From Bullera alba (taxonomy: Eukaryota; Basidiomycota; Tremellomycetes; Tremellales; Bulleraceae), in assembly GCA_001600095.1 (NCBI GenBank), contig BCIX01000001.1, forward strand, positions 4,799,198 to 4,863,197: DNA of 64,000 bases, given 5' to 3'. Each line of letters starts with the position of its first letter. Within the stretch, counting starts at the first letter, position 1. A program made the position numbers and the translations under genes. The notes beneath the pieces are model-generated. The model ran no database searches and was not told the origin of the DNA. It saw only the letters and a list, made by a program, of their open reading frames with translations. Of the stretch, positions 1 through 11,708 are shown piece after piece.

Positions 1-1029
1 TGCAGATGTGGATGAGACAACAGGAAGGAGCAGCCTAAGTGCCAGTAGGGTATCCCGACCAAAGTATGTCAGGAAACGCCAGCCTCCAGCGAGCGATTTC
101 TCGGAGTAGGACAGGAATGCCACTTGGTCTGCAATCTCCGATCCGGGTCCTTGGATGGATCGCAGAACGTTGCCCAAAATCTCCGTGGAATTACTGGAAG
201 CGTTTGTGAGGAACAGAGACTCCTTGCCGAGTCCTTCTAGAAGAATGAAGGGAGTAGACGGTGTGGTCCCCGTGAAATTGAAAGAGGTTGTGAAGCGAAG
301 TGTAGCGTTGGTCGACTGATCCGGACGGGTCAACTGGATGTCCGGCTGTATAGTCGTGTTATCTGAGGGAGTGACGTTGAATTGGCCATTAGACAAGACG
401 TCGAAAGTAAGGTATTGGACGGTTGTGCCATTGATCCAATTCCGCACGAGCTGCACAGATGACGAGTTGTAAGCTCCGAGAGTGTAGTTAAAGATCGAGT
501 TTGTTACGTTGCCTCCGGATTCGACATAGTCTCGAACAGTTCGAATTCCTCCAACTGGTAGCCACGATTAGCACACTTCTGCAGGTTGGGGAAACCCAGA
601 CTCACTGATAGTCACTCCAAACTCCAGATCTGCCGAGACTTCAAAGACACCCTGGAGCCCTGTTTGATTGAAGTCCGCTTGATACGACGTCAAAGATCCA
701 TTCTGCAGAGTCGAGCCAAGCGGTGTTGAGCCATTGCCTCCCACCGGGACAAAATACACTAATGTACCCGTGTTACCATTCGGAAAGGCGGTGATGAATC
801 TGCTTGGGGCCGATGAGGAAGCGGAGCTTTGCCTCGTCAGCATGTGCCATGCGGCGCTGACTCACTCTGAGAACACGACCTGGGCCGAGGTAAGATTGTC
901 TCTATATACATAGTTGTTGTAGCTGGCAAAGTTGATGGGTCCAAAGTCGAGGCTCGAGCTAGAAGTGCTGTTCTGCGCTAGTGCCAACGGTAGCATTAGT
1001 GCAAAAGCTGTCAGGGTGAAGATGAGCAT
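1..1029 (-). CDS. Secreted six-hairpin glycosidase / glycogen-debranching-like protein (3' end outside window)
   Basis: The start is the ATG at 1029, which has a CCACC context; the longer frame opens only at a TTG. The N-terminus MLIFTLTAFALMLPLALAQ is a clear signal peptide, and many N-x-S/T sequons follow, so the product is probably secreted and glycosylated. A first intron has its donor near 866. A second is 555..605 (51 nt, GTGAGT donor, CTAAT branch, CAG acceptor); it removes an in-frame TAA and restores GVTIIGGIRTVRDYV. The last residues in the window contain GGWRFLTYFGRDTLLALRLL, which resembles fungal secreted proteins annotated as glycogen-debranching-like six-hairpin glycosidases. 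The first intron has two in-frame acceptors (about 39 or 66 nt), so a short stretch is uncertain. The catalytic module lies beyond the left edge, so substrate is not assignable. The family call rests on recalled motif similarity. Confidence 0.6.
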
Positions 1030-2507
1030 GGTGGCTGGCTGCGTCAATTTCCAGTCTCAACTACGAGCAAGATGTACCATGGCTTCTCAACTTCCTCATT
1101 GGCTTACGACTCATATACTTCAGCACGAGTAACGCCGGGGAACGACAAACGTCATCGCACTCGCAGACTAGCTTCCCGCTGCGCCAATCTTTGGGCCGAA
1201 AGAGGTTCGACTTTGCGCCGAAGAATAAAGAAGACTGAGCTAGACTGGGGGACTTGATCGGGACATTACGAGACTTTTCCGACCACATGATCATCAGATC
1301 ATGCTTCAGATCTGGCAATTTGTGGAGCCTTGGTGGAGCCCTGAGTGGGGGACTTGTGGAGACGGCAGGAGAAGGCAGGAGACGGCCTCTGAGACCGTCT
1401 ACAGAGGTCTACAGCTCCGTCCTGCGCTACCCTGCATAACTACTCACTCCTGCTCACTTGTCGGGCGCGTACTGAGTATACTGAGGCGTAGTGTTGCCTC
1501 CTGAGTACTGAGTTCTGTGACCCCTGGGTCCTGGTCGCCTGCTAGCACTCGGCTGGCTTGCGGCCCAGGGCCCCGGGCTCCCGCCGCCATCATCTCATCG
1601 TAGCTCGTCAATGTCAACGCCCCCGCGGGTACGTGTATACAGCTACAGCGCTACAAATGCACATGGGTGAACACCAGCGCCTCTGGTCAATTGCATTGCA
1701 CCGCTCCCTCGCCGCAATGTGCCTACCAGTGCCTACACACTTGGCTCCATGGTACAGCACGAGGTGACCTACCGATCACTCGCTGGCGTCTAAAACCGCC
1801 GCACATGCTCATCATCGGATGATCACGTCAGACAGCTTCCACATTGCACATTCTCCTTCGCATTTCCCTATATACGTACTGGAAACGTTGGTCAATGCTC
1901 AACGACAATACATGTGATCTCGTCGAAGAGCTTCGCAGATTGCACATCTTCTTTCGCTTTTCTCTCGACGTTGTCACAACTTTGACATGAGGCGACTGTG
2001 CCGTTTCAGAGGTCGACTGCTCTGCCCTATCAGTCTAACAACCCTAACGTCTGAGATCTGAAGCGTAAAATTCACTCTGCCAACGCCTAGCGTGACCGTC
2101 GGACCTAGGGGGATTAGCTGCCGACACTTCGAGTCAGCTTATAGGCTCGCTCACAGGCGTAAAGGCGTTTCGGGTGCTAGCAGAACGTCAAGAAGACTCA
2201 TTCGTGTGAAACACGAATCGAAGTGAGTGTTCCCGTGGAGGCGTTTAGGCGTCTGAAACAAGTGGTGCTTGGATCTTCCGGTCGAAGGTCATCTGCTTGC
2301 CGGTAGGCCAAGTTTGTCATGATGCGAAGGACTCGAACGGGTCTTCAGTCGAAGGCGACTTTGGTGCGAGGATTGAAAGGAGGCGTCCAACTCGAAGACC
2401 GGCCATATGTACGAGTCAGTACATAAGTGAGATGAGATGTGTGATCCGCTTTAGCCATCATCTCATCTACCTACCACAGCGTACAACACGTATCATATCC
2501 TGACGCG
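1030..2507. other. 1.5 kb intergenic region without a supported gene
   Basis: Only short frames without splice logic or recognisable protein character are present. The stretch includes the 5' region of the secreted glycosidase gene and upstream sequence of the small gene at 2508. It holds a perfect inverted repeat at 1286..1303, another at 2200..2218, and an imperfect 30-base direct repeat (1840..1869 and 1936..1965). No transposon ends, tRNA or long repeat were seen. Confidence 0.5.
2200..2218. repeat. Perfect inverted repeat, 8-nt arms
   Basis: ATTCGTGT, spacer GAA, then ACACGAAT: an exact dyad with a 3-nt spacer, about 290 bp upstream of the small gene at 2508. It could bind a dimeric regulator or be chance. 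Confidence 0.5.
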
Positions 2508-2812
2508 ATGAGCACCGGTACCGTTTCCTCTGACAATTGGAGCGACGCAATCCATGCCCGATGTGAGTAGACCCGCTAAGTCGATATTGGTGCTGACAGT
2601 GATCAGACGGGACAGACATCAAATCGATGAATCACGACAGCTTGGTCGCCATTGCCAAATGCGACACGAACCAGACTGATGCCGCGAAGTGGGAGGCGCT
2701 CGATGAGGAAGCGAAGATCATGGGCGTCACACAGAGAGAGGTGACAAATGACGGGAAGTCCGCGGTGGAGGCAGTCTCGTCCTCGGTTTCTGAGCCAGAT
2801 TCCCAAGCGTGA
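2508..2812 (+). CDS. Small hypothetical protein (86 aa)
   Basis: Exon 1 is 2508..2562, the intron is 2563..2606 (44 nt, GTGAGT to CAG, with a TGCTGAC branch-like site) and exon 2 is 2607..2812. The joined frame starts MSTGTVSSDNWSDAIHARY and ends PDSQA. Supporting evidence is the canonical intron, the ATG and the frame continuity. The product is acidic, hydrophilic and without a signal peptide or membrane segment; no domain was recognised. It sits alone between sparse sequence and OMA1. It may be a lineage-specific small protein, or a spurious frame, and no function is proposed. Confidence 0.5.
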
Positions 2813-3155
2813 TTGATGGACTCAAGACGAAATCTGGTGAGGAGCGTGTTCGATTCGAAGCTCGCGCTTGTTGATAGCTCGATAGCTCGTGATGGAATGA
2901 TGATTCTGTTGCAGTCCACCAGATGTCCAGATCGCAACCTCGTTGTAACCTTGTCGCAACCAGATCGAGAAAGCCTCGAGCGCTAGGTGGTGCGAACAAC
3001 AGAGGACACCGTGTGCATGCGGATCAATATATCACGTGTTGACGTCACACGGTTGCATTGTCCAACTGTGCCGGTCGGTACCAGGCTACCAGCTTGCAGC
3101 ATCCTCATGTTTCTACTGTCCTTGTCAACGGACCAGATGTGACTCGACTCACAGG
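2813..3155. other. Intergenic, upstream of OMA1
   Basis: No coding potential was recognised. An open frame extends upstream of the OMA1 ATG from a GTG at 3036, but it lacks an ATG and a targeting-peptide character, so this stretch is treated as 5' leader or promoter. Confidence 0.45.
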
Positions 3156-4906
3156 ATGAAGCCCTCGCATATAGTCAGGCATCTGCTCAAGCCTCAACCT
3201 AAGCTTCAGCCTCGGTGTATCGTACTCCGGAACTCGACACCGGTACCGGGTTTACGCTTGACCCCTCCGCCTCGGCTAGCCGGGTTCCACCTTGCGCATC
3301 TGGGCAAGCGGTTCTTCCACCATTCTCGGCCTCGCCAGGATGTATTCTTCTTTTCGGTTCCAGCTCTGAAAAGCGGTCTCCTTACTGTAGCTCGGGTCAC
3401 GCTACTCTTCCTACCGTTTGTCTTCCGGTATCGGTGCGTGATCAAGTTCAGTGTAGAAGCAAGGCATCTGCTGACGGCACCACAGGCTATGGAACAGATA
3501 CAAGAAAACATCATATTTGCTGATACAAATACCAGTGGGCTCTATTGATACATTGCTAGATCAAGACTGATCATCTGACAGATCTTTGCCGTCTGCATCG
3601 TCTTCGCCTTGGGGCTAGACCAAAGTCCTCATTCAGGTCGATGGCGTTTGCTCTTGATGTCTGAAAACGAGGAGATAGCGTGGTCGAGGAGAAAGTGCGT
3701 ATCGATCTCTATACAGGATACATGAGGCGTTGCCAGAGCTGACTTGGTCAGGCATCTCGACGTTTTGCGCAATGACGGGCCGTTACTCCTTCCCCCATCG
3801 TCAGAATACTCTCAGAGGGTTGCTCGAGTCACTTCTCGTCTAGTCACAGCGCTGGAGGAGACCGAAAGTCATGTAGTTCATGGAGCTGCGTGGCCTCCAC
3901 GCTCACAAGAGCTGGGAAGAGTGATGTCTGAGAGGGAGGCATCAGAAGGAAGAAACCTGGAGGACCGATATAAGCCTAGCGGTGTAGCCGACAGCAACTT
4001 CATGCCCTTCAGACCGGCTAGTAGCAACCCGCTCAAGAAGCTAGAAGGGGCGGACTGGAATCTATACGTCATTGATATGGTGAGTATCGTGCCCCGTATC
4101 AGAAGCTGATAAAATCAGCCTCAAATTAACGCATTCGCCCTGCCTAGCAAGGACATCTTTGTTTACACGGGACTGCTCAAAACGCTACCTGATGACGATG
4201 CGATGTTGGCTGCCATCCTGGCTCACGAGATCGCACATGTCACGGAAAGGCATAGTGTAGAGAATATGGGCGTGAGTCGAGGGTGTATCCGAGCACGACT
4301 TGTCCGGCCGACTGACAGCTCTCACAGTTCCTAAACGTTGCCGCAGTCGCTTTCGACGTGCTGAGAGGCTTCGCTTTCGCATTGTTCATCTCTTTCCCCT
4401 TGTAAGTCACTGACTGTGTATCGGGCTCACGTAAAGCATCACCGACTCTGCTGGCATGGCTTTGAATTGGATGAACGATATCCTAGCTACAAGGGCATAT
4501 TCGCGGAAGCTGGAGATGGAGGCGGATTCGGTCGGCCTTGGGGTATGTCTTCCACAGACAGCAACAGAGCCTACACTAACTCGCTTAGATTATGGCCACG
4601 GCAGGATACGACCCACGTGCGGCATTAGATCTGTGGGAACTGATGAGCTGCGTGGAGGCGGACGCTCTGGCGGCAGGTCAGACTGTCAGTATGGAGAACA
4701 GATTCGCCCTTTTGCGGACGCATCCCACGAGTGTAGCGAGGCAAGCGGCGCTGAGCAAGGAGATGGACAAGGCATTGGAAGTGTGGAAGGAGTATTCACG
4801 AAAGCGAATGGGGAGACCGAGTGCACCGCAAGGGATTGCAGTCGAGAAGGCAGTGACGCCAGTGACGCACACAGAATCGGGGAACCCCTCGCTATCGTCC
4901 GCTTGA
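3156..4906 (+). CDS. OMA1: Mitochondrial metalloendopeptidase OMA1 (M48 family)
   Basis: Eight exons give 472 aa: 3156..3433, 3486..3534, 3582..3694, 3752..4079, 4119..4271, 4328..4401, 4437..4542 and 4589..4906. The N-terminus (MKPSHIVRHLLKPQPKLQPR) is basic and suits mitochondrial import. A hydrophobic segment around residues 80-130 suggests inner-membrane anchoring. The zinc site is HEIAH at about residues 292-296, preceded by INAFALPSKDIFVYTG, a typical OMA1 stretch. The third ligand is likely the first Glu of EMEAD near residue 358. Family knowledge: OMA1 is a stress-activated inner-membrane protease that cleaves inner-membrane proteins. The ATG at 3156 is the first in frame with a targeting peptide. 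Intron 6 (4402..4436) is only 35 nt. Confidence 0.93.
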
Positions 4907-5094
4907 TTGACCGAGATCAAAGCTATGAATGTTGTACTTCTATACACACTGTACGATCGACCAAAGGCACCAATCTCATGTACTTGTACTAGCGCAACAC
5001 TGCAGTCCAACCACGAGCTCCTTTCTTCCTCCCAGCCATGCTTGACTTTCCAAGAGGAGGAGGCTCTTCCTCACTGTCTTGACTCTTCACAATC

Positions 5095-7418
5095 ATGCCC
5101 GGAGCACCGATGACACTTACCAGGAAGCTAAAGCTGCCAGCGGGCGAGTCATTCGCTCGAGAAAGGCTCGACTGGTACTTTGAGGGTTGGAGAGTACTCT
5201 CGTGGGTCCGAACCAAGTGAGTGTGAAGTTGCAGATGCGTGGACGAAGACTGAAGCTTGTAGACCGACGTGGATAGAGCCAACCGTTTACAAAGACTTGT
5301 CGCAGCATCCTCTTCTGGCATCCTCCCTCATCCTGCTCAAATCTCCAGATTGGACCACTACCGTGGCATTGTATCCCGTCTCAACGTCGGACTTTGATCA
5401 CAACCTACTGGTGATTGATGGGCATATCCACTCCAACATCCGACGAATCGCGGGGGAAGGAGAGTGTAACGCGTGGGTAGTCTACATCAAAGCACAGGGC
5501 GTTCAAGATGAGGAGCGGGTGGTGAGAGACGCTATACAAGAAGCGAGGAATGTCTTGCAATTGCAGCCGCTCGACCACATCAAGCAGCCAACAGAAGCTA
5601 CCATATGGGATAGCCTGGGCATCTGCACATACGAGAGTCTCGGCGGCTTCGGTGAGGAAAGGTCTGATTGAGTCAACACTGAACTGCCACAGGTCCCAAC
5701 AGTAAACGGCCGACAGCTGACCTACTACTCGAGCTCGTTCCGTCGTTCCCGATCAAGACGTTCCTCATCGACGATGGCTGGCAGGATCACACGACGACAT
5801 GTCAACCAGGTGGTGATCCCCGTAGACGCCTCAACTCATTCGGGACCTTGTCCGGATTCAATGGTTCCATGGCGGATGTGGTCCTCTCAATTCGGGCAAG
5901 CGGGGTGCAAGAGGTCGGACTCTGGGTGACATCTCAGGCGTACTGGTTCGGCATCGACCCCGACTCGGAGCTGCGATGGCGTTATGACTGCGCGCCCTTT
6001 CCGCACGGCAGATGGGGTCAACCACGAGGCGGAGTGGTGTGTCCGCTAGAGGGAGATAACGAGATCATGTGGCTCCCGCACTCGGACAAGGCAAAGCAGT
6101 TTTGGGTCGACTACTTCCAACACATGAAATCATGGGGTATCAGCTTCGTAAAGGTTAGTGGAAGCAAGCAGGTCGAGACCATCGGCAATACCTGACCCAG
6201 AATATAGGTAGACGATCAAGCGGGGTTTGATACCATCACTGGTCCTGGAGCCGGTCGTGCCCTCAACGCACTTTGGTTCGCCATGCTTGAGGCAGTGGTG
6301 GAGACTTGGGGCAGTCTCGACAGGGTCATCATGTGCATGTCGCACAACGATCGCATGCTCAACGGACCTGGAGGACTCGACTTCGACAGACCCAGTGGGA
6401 AGCTGGTCTTTCGCAACTCTGACGACTTCAACAGCAAGTATCCCGATGCTCATGGCGACTTCGTCAAGTGGAATCTGTACAACAGTATACTTACCTCTGA
6501 ACTCGCTCTGGTCCCCGACTTTGACATGTTTGCCTCGGCACCAGAGGGCAACTTGCCGACGTATCATGGACTCCTGAGATGTTTGGGCCCTGGACCGCTC
6601 TTGCTCTCAGATACGCCGGATGTGGAGACAGATCAAGGTATCCTCTTTCGTATGGTGGGAACATGTAGGAATGGCGCGATCAAAGCCGTGAAGATGGACG
6701 ATCCTATCAAGGTTTTGCCGAATCGGTGGTTCTGGGAGAATCTCCAGGGCCATAACGACGGACCTGCATTGATGGGTTCGACATACTCGGTACCGACCCA
6801 GTCTGCGATCATTAGCGCATGGAACATCAGAAAAGCCGGAGGAGGAGGGCGAGTGATCGACAAGATAGATCTCCAAGACGTGCAGGCGGCCCTGGGAAAA
6901 TGCCTGAAGGGACATGAACAGACTTTGATGTTCCGAACTGGGCTATCGGGCCAGCACAAACAGGCTCATATCATCGGCGCTGGCTGGCAAGGCGACATTC
7001 CAGTCATCCTGGAGAAGAAGCAGTGTGAGAGCTACATCGCGGCAAAGGCTTGGGATCTCCATGGCACAAGGGTGGCCGTGCTGGGCATGCTGGATAAGTT
7101 CGCACCGCTAGCAGGGCTAGAGGTCAATCTGTTCGCCACGACTGGTGAGTGTCTGAGCAGGACTCGTCGCGGACTGAGTCGAAACGCTGATGGCGTGCAG
7201 GCGAACTAGTGGTGAAATGCCATTATGCGTCAAAATCTCTGACGTTCGCGGTCCTAGGCGTACAAGCCTCCGGGCTTGACGTCAGTTTGGATGGAATCAG
7301 TGTGACCGAGAGAATCCAAGAGGATGAGATGGACGGAGTCAGCTTATACAGTATGGAAATCGGTGCAGAGGAACCTTCGACGGGCGAATCCTGGGAGATC
7401 CGTATACGAGTCTCTTAG
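5095..7418 (+). CDS. GH36 raffinose synthase / alkaline alpha-galactosidase-like protein
   Basis: Five exons (5095..5216, 5263..5651, 5693..6153, 6208..7144, 7201..7418) encode 708 aa. Splicing joins ICTYESLGGFG to a region with LIDDGWQ near residues 195-201, the hallmark of raffinose-synthase-type GH36. The likely nucleophile is Asp326 in KVDDQAGF. Further downstream, CMSHNDRM, RNSDDF and PDFDMF match the order of conserved motifs in plant raffinose synthases and alkaline alpha-galactosidases. There is no signal peptide, so the enzyme is probably cytosolic. Substrate is uncertain: the family covers transfer of galactose to sucrose and hydrolysis of alpha-galactosides. It ends 104 bp from the stop of the convergent cation pump gene. 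Confidence 0.85.
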
Positions 7419-7522
7419 ACTGACTTGCGGAACTGGAATCCGATACATGGCATCGCATGTAAGAACCTCTAAGGCCAGAATGTAACTATAGGCGTATGAT
7501 ACCACCTGTCTATATCTATGAA

Positions 7523-10500
7523 TTACCAAGCTATCCTCGCCAACAGACCCTTGGGGTACTTCCTGACAAAGAACTTTCTCGCCTCGTCCAAGAAGAGAAT
7601 AGCAATGGCGAACGTGAAGGGGATGAAGATATGTTCGACAGGAGCTCCCTAAACGCTCATGAATTAGTATACAGACGAGGCGATGGTATGATATGGGCGA
7701 ATCACTCACCCTGGTCAAGAACGTCTTCTGGAAGAAAGGCACGTAGGAGAAGAAGAAGAGGAACGCTAGGGACATCACCATGGCGGGCAGGATCCATAAA
7801 TTTCTCGAGGCCGAGTGTCGTCCGAAGGGGTTGGTCTGGAACAGGGACAGTCTTCGAGTCCGTGTGGCGAGCAGGTTGCCCATTTGCATTCCGACCAGCG
7901 TGAAAAAGTAGCTATATCCACGTAAGCTATACTGCAGCTGGACGATGGTGCGACTTACACTGATTGAGCCTTGTTAACGGCCTCGGCGTACTCATCGGCG
8001 TCGTATTGAGGGGGAAGACCGCCATATGCTAGCACACTGACAAATTGTAAGTTTAGGTCTGCTAGGGTTAGGCGGTACTCACAGGTCGGAGAACTTGAAG
8101 CCCTGTCGCTCCAAATACCAGAACGCCATGGAGCATGCACAAGTCGCCTCGATCAAGCCCAGGAACAAGTACGCGTGACCGAGCAGCTTGATGTCGACCA
8201 GCTTGTCCTTCTTGGTATCTCTGGGCTTGCGCTGCAAGAGACCGGTCTCGGGCTTTTCGAAGCAGAGGGCGATGGCGGGCAGGACATCGGTGACCACGCA
8301 GATGAGGATCATCTGGATGTTGGACAGGATTTGAGGAAGACCAAGTAGGACGTTGAGCATGATCGGCATGAGCTCGGAGAAGGAACCGGCGGGAAGGAGG
8401 TAGAGACAGGTCTAACAAGGTCAGAACGAGGTCATTCGACAAGACTCACCTTTTTCAGGTTGTCAAACACCAGTCGACCGTACTCGACTGAAACGCAGAT
8501 AGACGAGAAACTGAGCAAGTCAGCAGATTTTCAGAGTGGTCGTACTCACGATTCGAGCAAGATTAAATCGGCAGCCTCCATAGCAACGTCGCTACCACCA
8601 CCCATGGCGATACCAACATCGGCGGCTTTAAGACTGGGCGCATCGTTGACTCCGTCTCCGGTCATTCCGACGATACACTTTCTCTGTTGAAACTCCTTGA
8701 CGATTCGTAGCTTCTGCTCGGGAGTGGTTCTGGCGAAGACGATCTCGGTGTATTGACAGGCCTGTTCCCATTGAGACTCGTTCATCTCCATCAGATCGTT
8801 GCCGGAAAGCACCAAGCTACTGGGTAGGGCGTCGACATTGTCGGCGTCGTACTTTTCCACTGAACCGATATCGAGTTCTCGCTGGAGGTCCTTGAGTGTG
8901 TGTGTTCGGCGGGAATCGGTCACTATGCCACATTGTTCGGCAATGGCGAGAGCAGTGATGGCAAAATCACCGGTAACCATGAAGAATCGGATACCGGCAC
9001 CTCTCATGATTCGTACGGTCTCGGGAATATCGGCTCGAGGGGGATCGACCAGACCGACCAAACCGACGACGGTGAGCTCGGTATTGAGGTGTTGGTTGAC
9101 GTAGTCCGAGAACTCGTTTGAGCCAATAGGGTAACCTTTGGCGATCAAGTGTGCTGGAATGATTCGTTTGGCGAGGAGAAGGACTCGTTGACCTTTGGCT
9201 GCCCAGCTCTCCTGCACGGCGATGATCTTGGCGATGTTGCCGGCGTCCAAAGGGAGGCTCGAGCCGTCTTTGGGGGAAATGACCGAAGAGCACCGCTTGA
9301 GCAGGACATCTGGTGCACCTTTGCACAGAAGAACATAGTCATCGTCGTTGAAGGGCTCGTGAATGCCGACAGGAGCACGGTACTGGGAGGATCGAGATAG
9401 CTCGGGACGTAGTAGCTGAGAATGTCAGCTGGTATCACTTGATGGAGACTCACCTTCAGCATGAACTTTGTCTTCGAGTTGAAGTTGACCTTGTACACCT
9501 CTTGCCATTCTGACTGGGAATCCTGGACAGGTCGAAGGGTCTCGGCAAATCGGAGGATGGCGGAATCTAGCTGGTTAGCCGAATACGACTTGCATATGAC
9601 TCACCGGTCGCATCTCCATTGACCTTTCGCAGACCGATTGGCTGGTCGAGGGTCTCTTCGTCGAATACCGCCGCGTTGCAAATACCGGCCACAGCAGCGA
9701 CTTGCTTCATCGCCTCAGAGTCTTCCGCGCCGATGATCAACCTGTCTCGAGCCGTAGTGGCATCCATTTCGACGTCGAGGACTGCGATGTTCGTTACCGT
9801 CATTTGGTTCTTGGTCAAGGTACCCGTCTTGTCGGAACACAGCACGTTGACCGAACCGAGCGTCTCGACCGTCATCAAACTCTTGCAGAGTACCTTGTTC
9901 TTGGCAAGGGTGTTGGCGATGACGGAGAGGGAGATGGTGACCGAGGCGGGCAGACCTTCCGGGATGAAAGCGACACAGACAGCAACAACATCGATGACCA
10001 AGACCGAGGTAGTAATAAAGCCCTTGTGCTTCTTGTTCAACCATGCTGCCCAGAGGATGATGACCAGAAGCGCGATCGACAAGGCGAGGGTGACGATGAT
10101 GAGGACGAATCGAAGGATCTCTCGTTGCAGAGTGGTCATCGATGGAGCACCGGAGGATGAGAGCTTAGCGATTCGACCAAAAACGGTGAGATCGCCCGTT
10201 TGAATGACAACACCTAGACTGTCAGCTCTGGTTAATTCGAAGCGAACTCACCTGTACCGGACCCGCCGACACAAAGTGTACCCTGAAGTCCGACGTTCTT
10301 GCTCTCGAGGAAGTTGCTGTCCGTCTGCTCGATGGTTCCCTGGATAGGCTCTGACTCTCCGGTCAACACAGAGCGGTCCAGTCTCAGGTCCGAGGACACG
10401 TCGACAAAGCGAAGATCGGCGGGAAGCTAGTGATATGAGCTCGACGACACAGTGGAGGATGAGAGGTGACACACCTTGTTACCTAATGACACTTGGACCT

Positions 10501-11490
10501 GTAGAGAGTCAGCATAGTCGTGTTGTCCTCAAATATGTGTCGCTCACGATATCTCCGTTCACCAGGTCCTTGGCAGGAAGATGGATGAGTCTACCATCAC
10601 GGAGGGCTGTGATCTCGGTAGGGAGCATGCCAGAGATGGAAGCCATGACTCGACCGGTCGACCAATCTTGCCAAGCATTCTGACAGATCAGCGATGTTCA
10701 AGGAACAGAAACTCACGAAGCCAGTCTGAACACAGATCACGACGAGCAGGATGACCGCGAGGGCGAGATTGGATGCCGCTGGATTTGGATTACCCAAAGG
10801 TTTCCTGATCGTCAGCCAATGTTACACTGGTGTCGACTCACCAAGCGATGAAACAAAGAATCGAGGCGATCAACAGGATGGAGCCGAAACCACCAAAGAT
10901 ATAGCTCAGCCATCTAAAGTCAGCAATGATCGCTATATCGTCACTCACTTCAGCACGACATTGTTCTTTGGGGGCGAGACCGCATTGGGACCGTTGGCTT
11001 GCAGCCTTCGTTTGGCTTGCGCAGAGTCCAATCCCGTCTTATCGCTGACTGTGAGACGGCTGAGGACTTCGTCTTTGGACAGCGTGTGCCAGTCGAGGGA
11101 AGCGAGCTCTTTGGCGGCGGACTTCTTGGCGATGACGGTTGAACCTTGAAGAGAATCGGTGACATGGATGGAAAGCGTCCTGGAGACTGTGAGCTAGGGG
11201 ACTATCCGACTTGAAGGAACTTAGACATACCTGAATTCTCCGACGATACGGGCAGGGCCATCGACTTTACCCGGACCTTTGAGGCCGATAGAGTTCTGAC
11301 GCCTCAGCTCGCGGTCGCGGTTGGCATTGGGTCCGGCGTCGTCCTGGATTGTGATGGAACGTGGAACGTTGAACGTAGTGGTCCGCTTGGGAAGAGCCAT
11401 CACCTCAATGCCGCTTTCACCAACTTTGTCCTCCTCGTCGGCGGGGTGGAGATGGGGAGTGTGAGGGAGATTGGACTTGTTCGCTGGCAT
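7523..11490 (-). CDS. P-type ATPase, Na+/K+- or H+/K+-ATPase alpha-subunit-like (type IIC-like)
   Basis: About 15 exons encode roughly 1,120 aa, ATG at 11490 and stop TAA at 7523..7525. The order is a hydrophilic N-terminus (MPANKSNLPHTPHLHPADEE), first membrane helices (LSYIFGGFGSILLIASILCF), the actuator domain (LTGESEP), a PEGLPASVT membrane motif, the phosphorylation site CSDKTGTLTKNQMT, the nucleotide domain with KGAPDVLL, the hinge MTGDGVNDAPSLKAADVGIAMG, and C-terminal helices including PFGRHSASRNLW. The first helices and the phosphorylation region resemble animal Na,K-ATPase alpha more than fungal ENA or PMA1 pumps. The role is probably alkali-cation or proton transport at the plasma membrane. 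The last exon encodes a KFFVRKYPKGLLARIAW tail. Inner junctions were traced by consensus; ion specificity is not visible. Confidence 0.88.
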
Positions 11491-11566
11491 GGTGAGGGTG
11501 AATCAGTGGGAGAAAAATCACAGAACGAGTGGTGGCGATTAGCTGTCTGGTCTCGATGGGTCACGT

Positions 11567-11573
11567 CTTTATA
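11567..11573 (-). promoter_or_regulatory. TATA box of the P-type ATPase gene
   Basis: On the minus strand this reads TATAAAG inside GAGATATAAAGACG, about 77 nt upstream of the ATG at 11490. Position and sequence suit a TATA element for that gene. Confidence 0.55.
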
Positions 11574-11708
11574 TCTCTGGTCGTCGTTCATCTCTCCCGA
11601 GATCACAGGAGGCGACTGGGGAGGGCCGGTGCGCGACCGGTCTGATTGCGAGGGAGCAATGTGAAATTGCTGAAGGACATCGCTGCAAATGAGCCCCCTT
11701 GGGAGATT

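Noticed and set aside
555..605. In-frame TAA suggesting that the secreted glycosidase gene is broken
   Set aside because: The stop lies inside a canonical 51-nt intron whose removal restores a conserved-looking stretch.
3036..3155. N-terminal extension of OMA1
   Set aside because: The extension opens at GTG with no ATG, and the ATG at 3156 begins a good targeting peptide.
7496..7903. Plus-strand open frame of 135 residues
   Set aside because: It is antisense to the last exons of the P-type ATPase, whose splicing and protein are well supported.
9619..10203. Plus-strand open frame of 194 residues inside the pump gene
   Set aside because: It is antisense shadow of the phosphorylation-domain exon (DKTGTLT).
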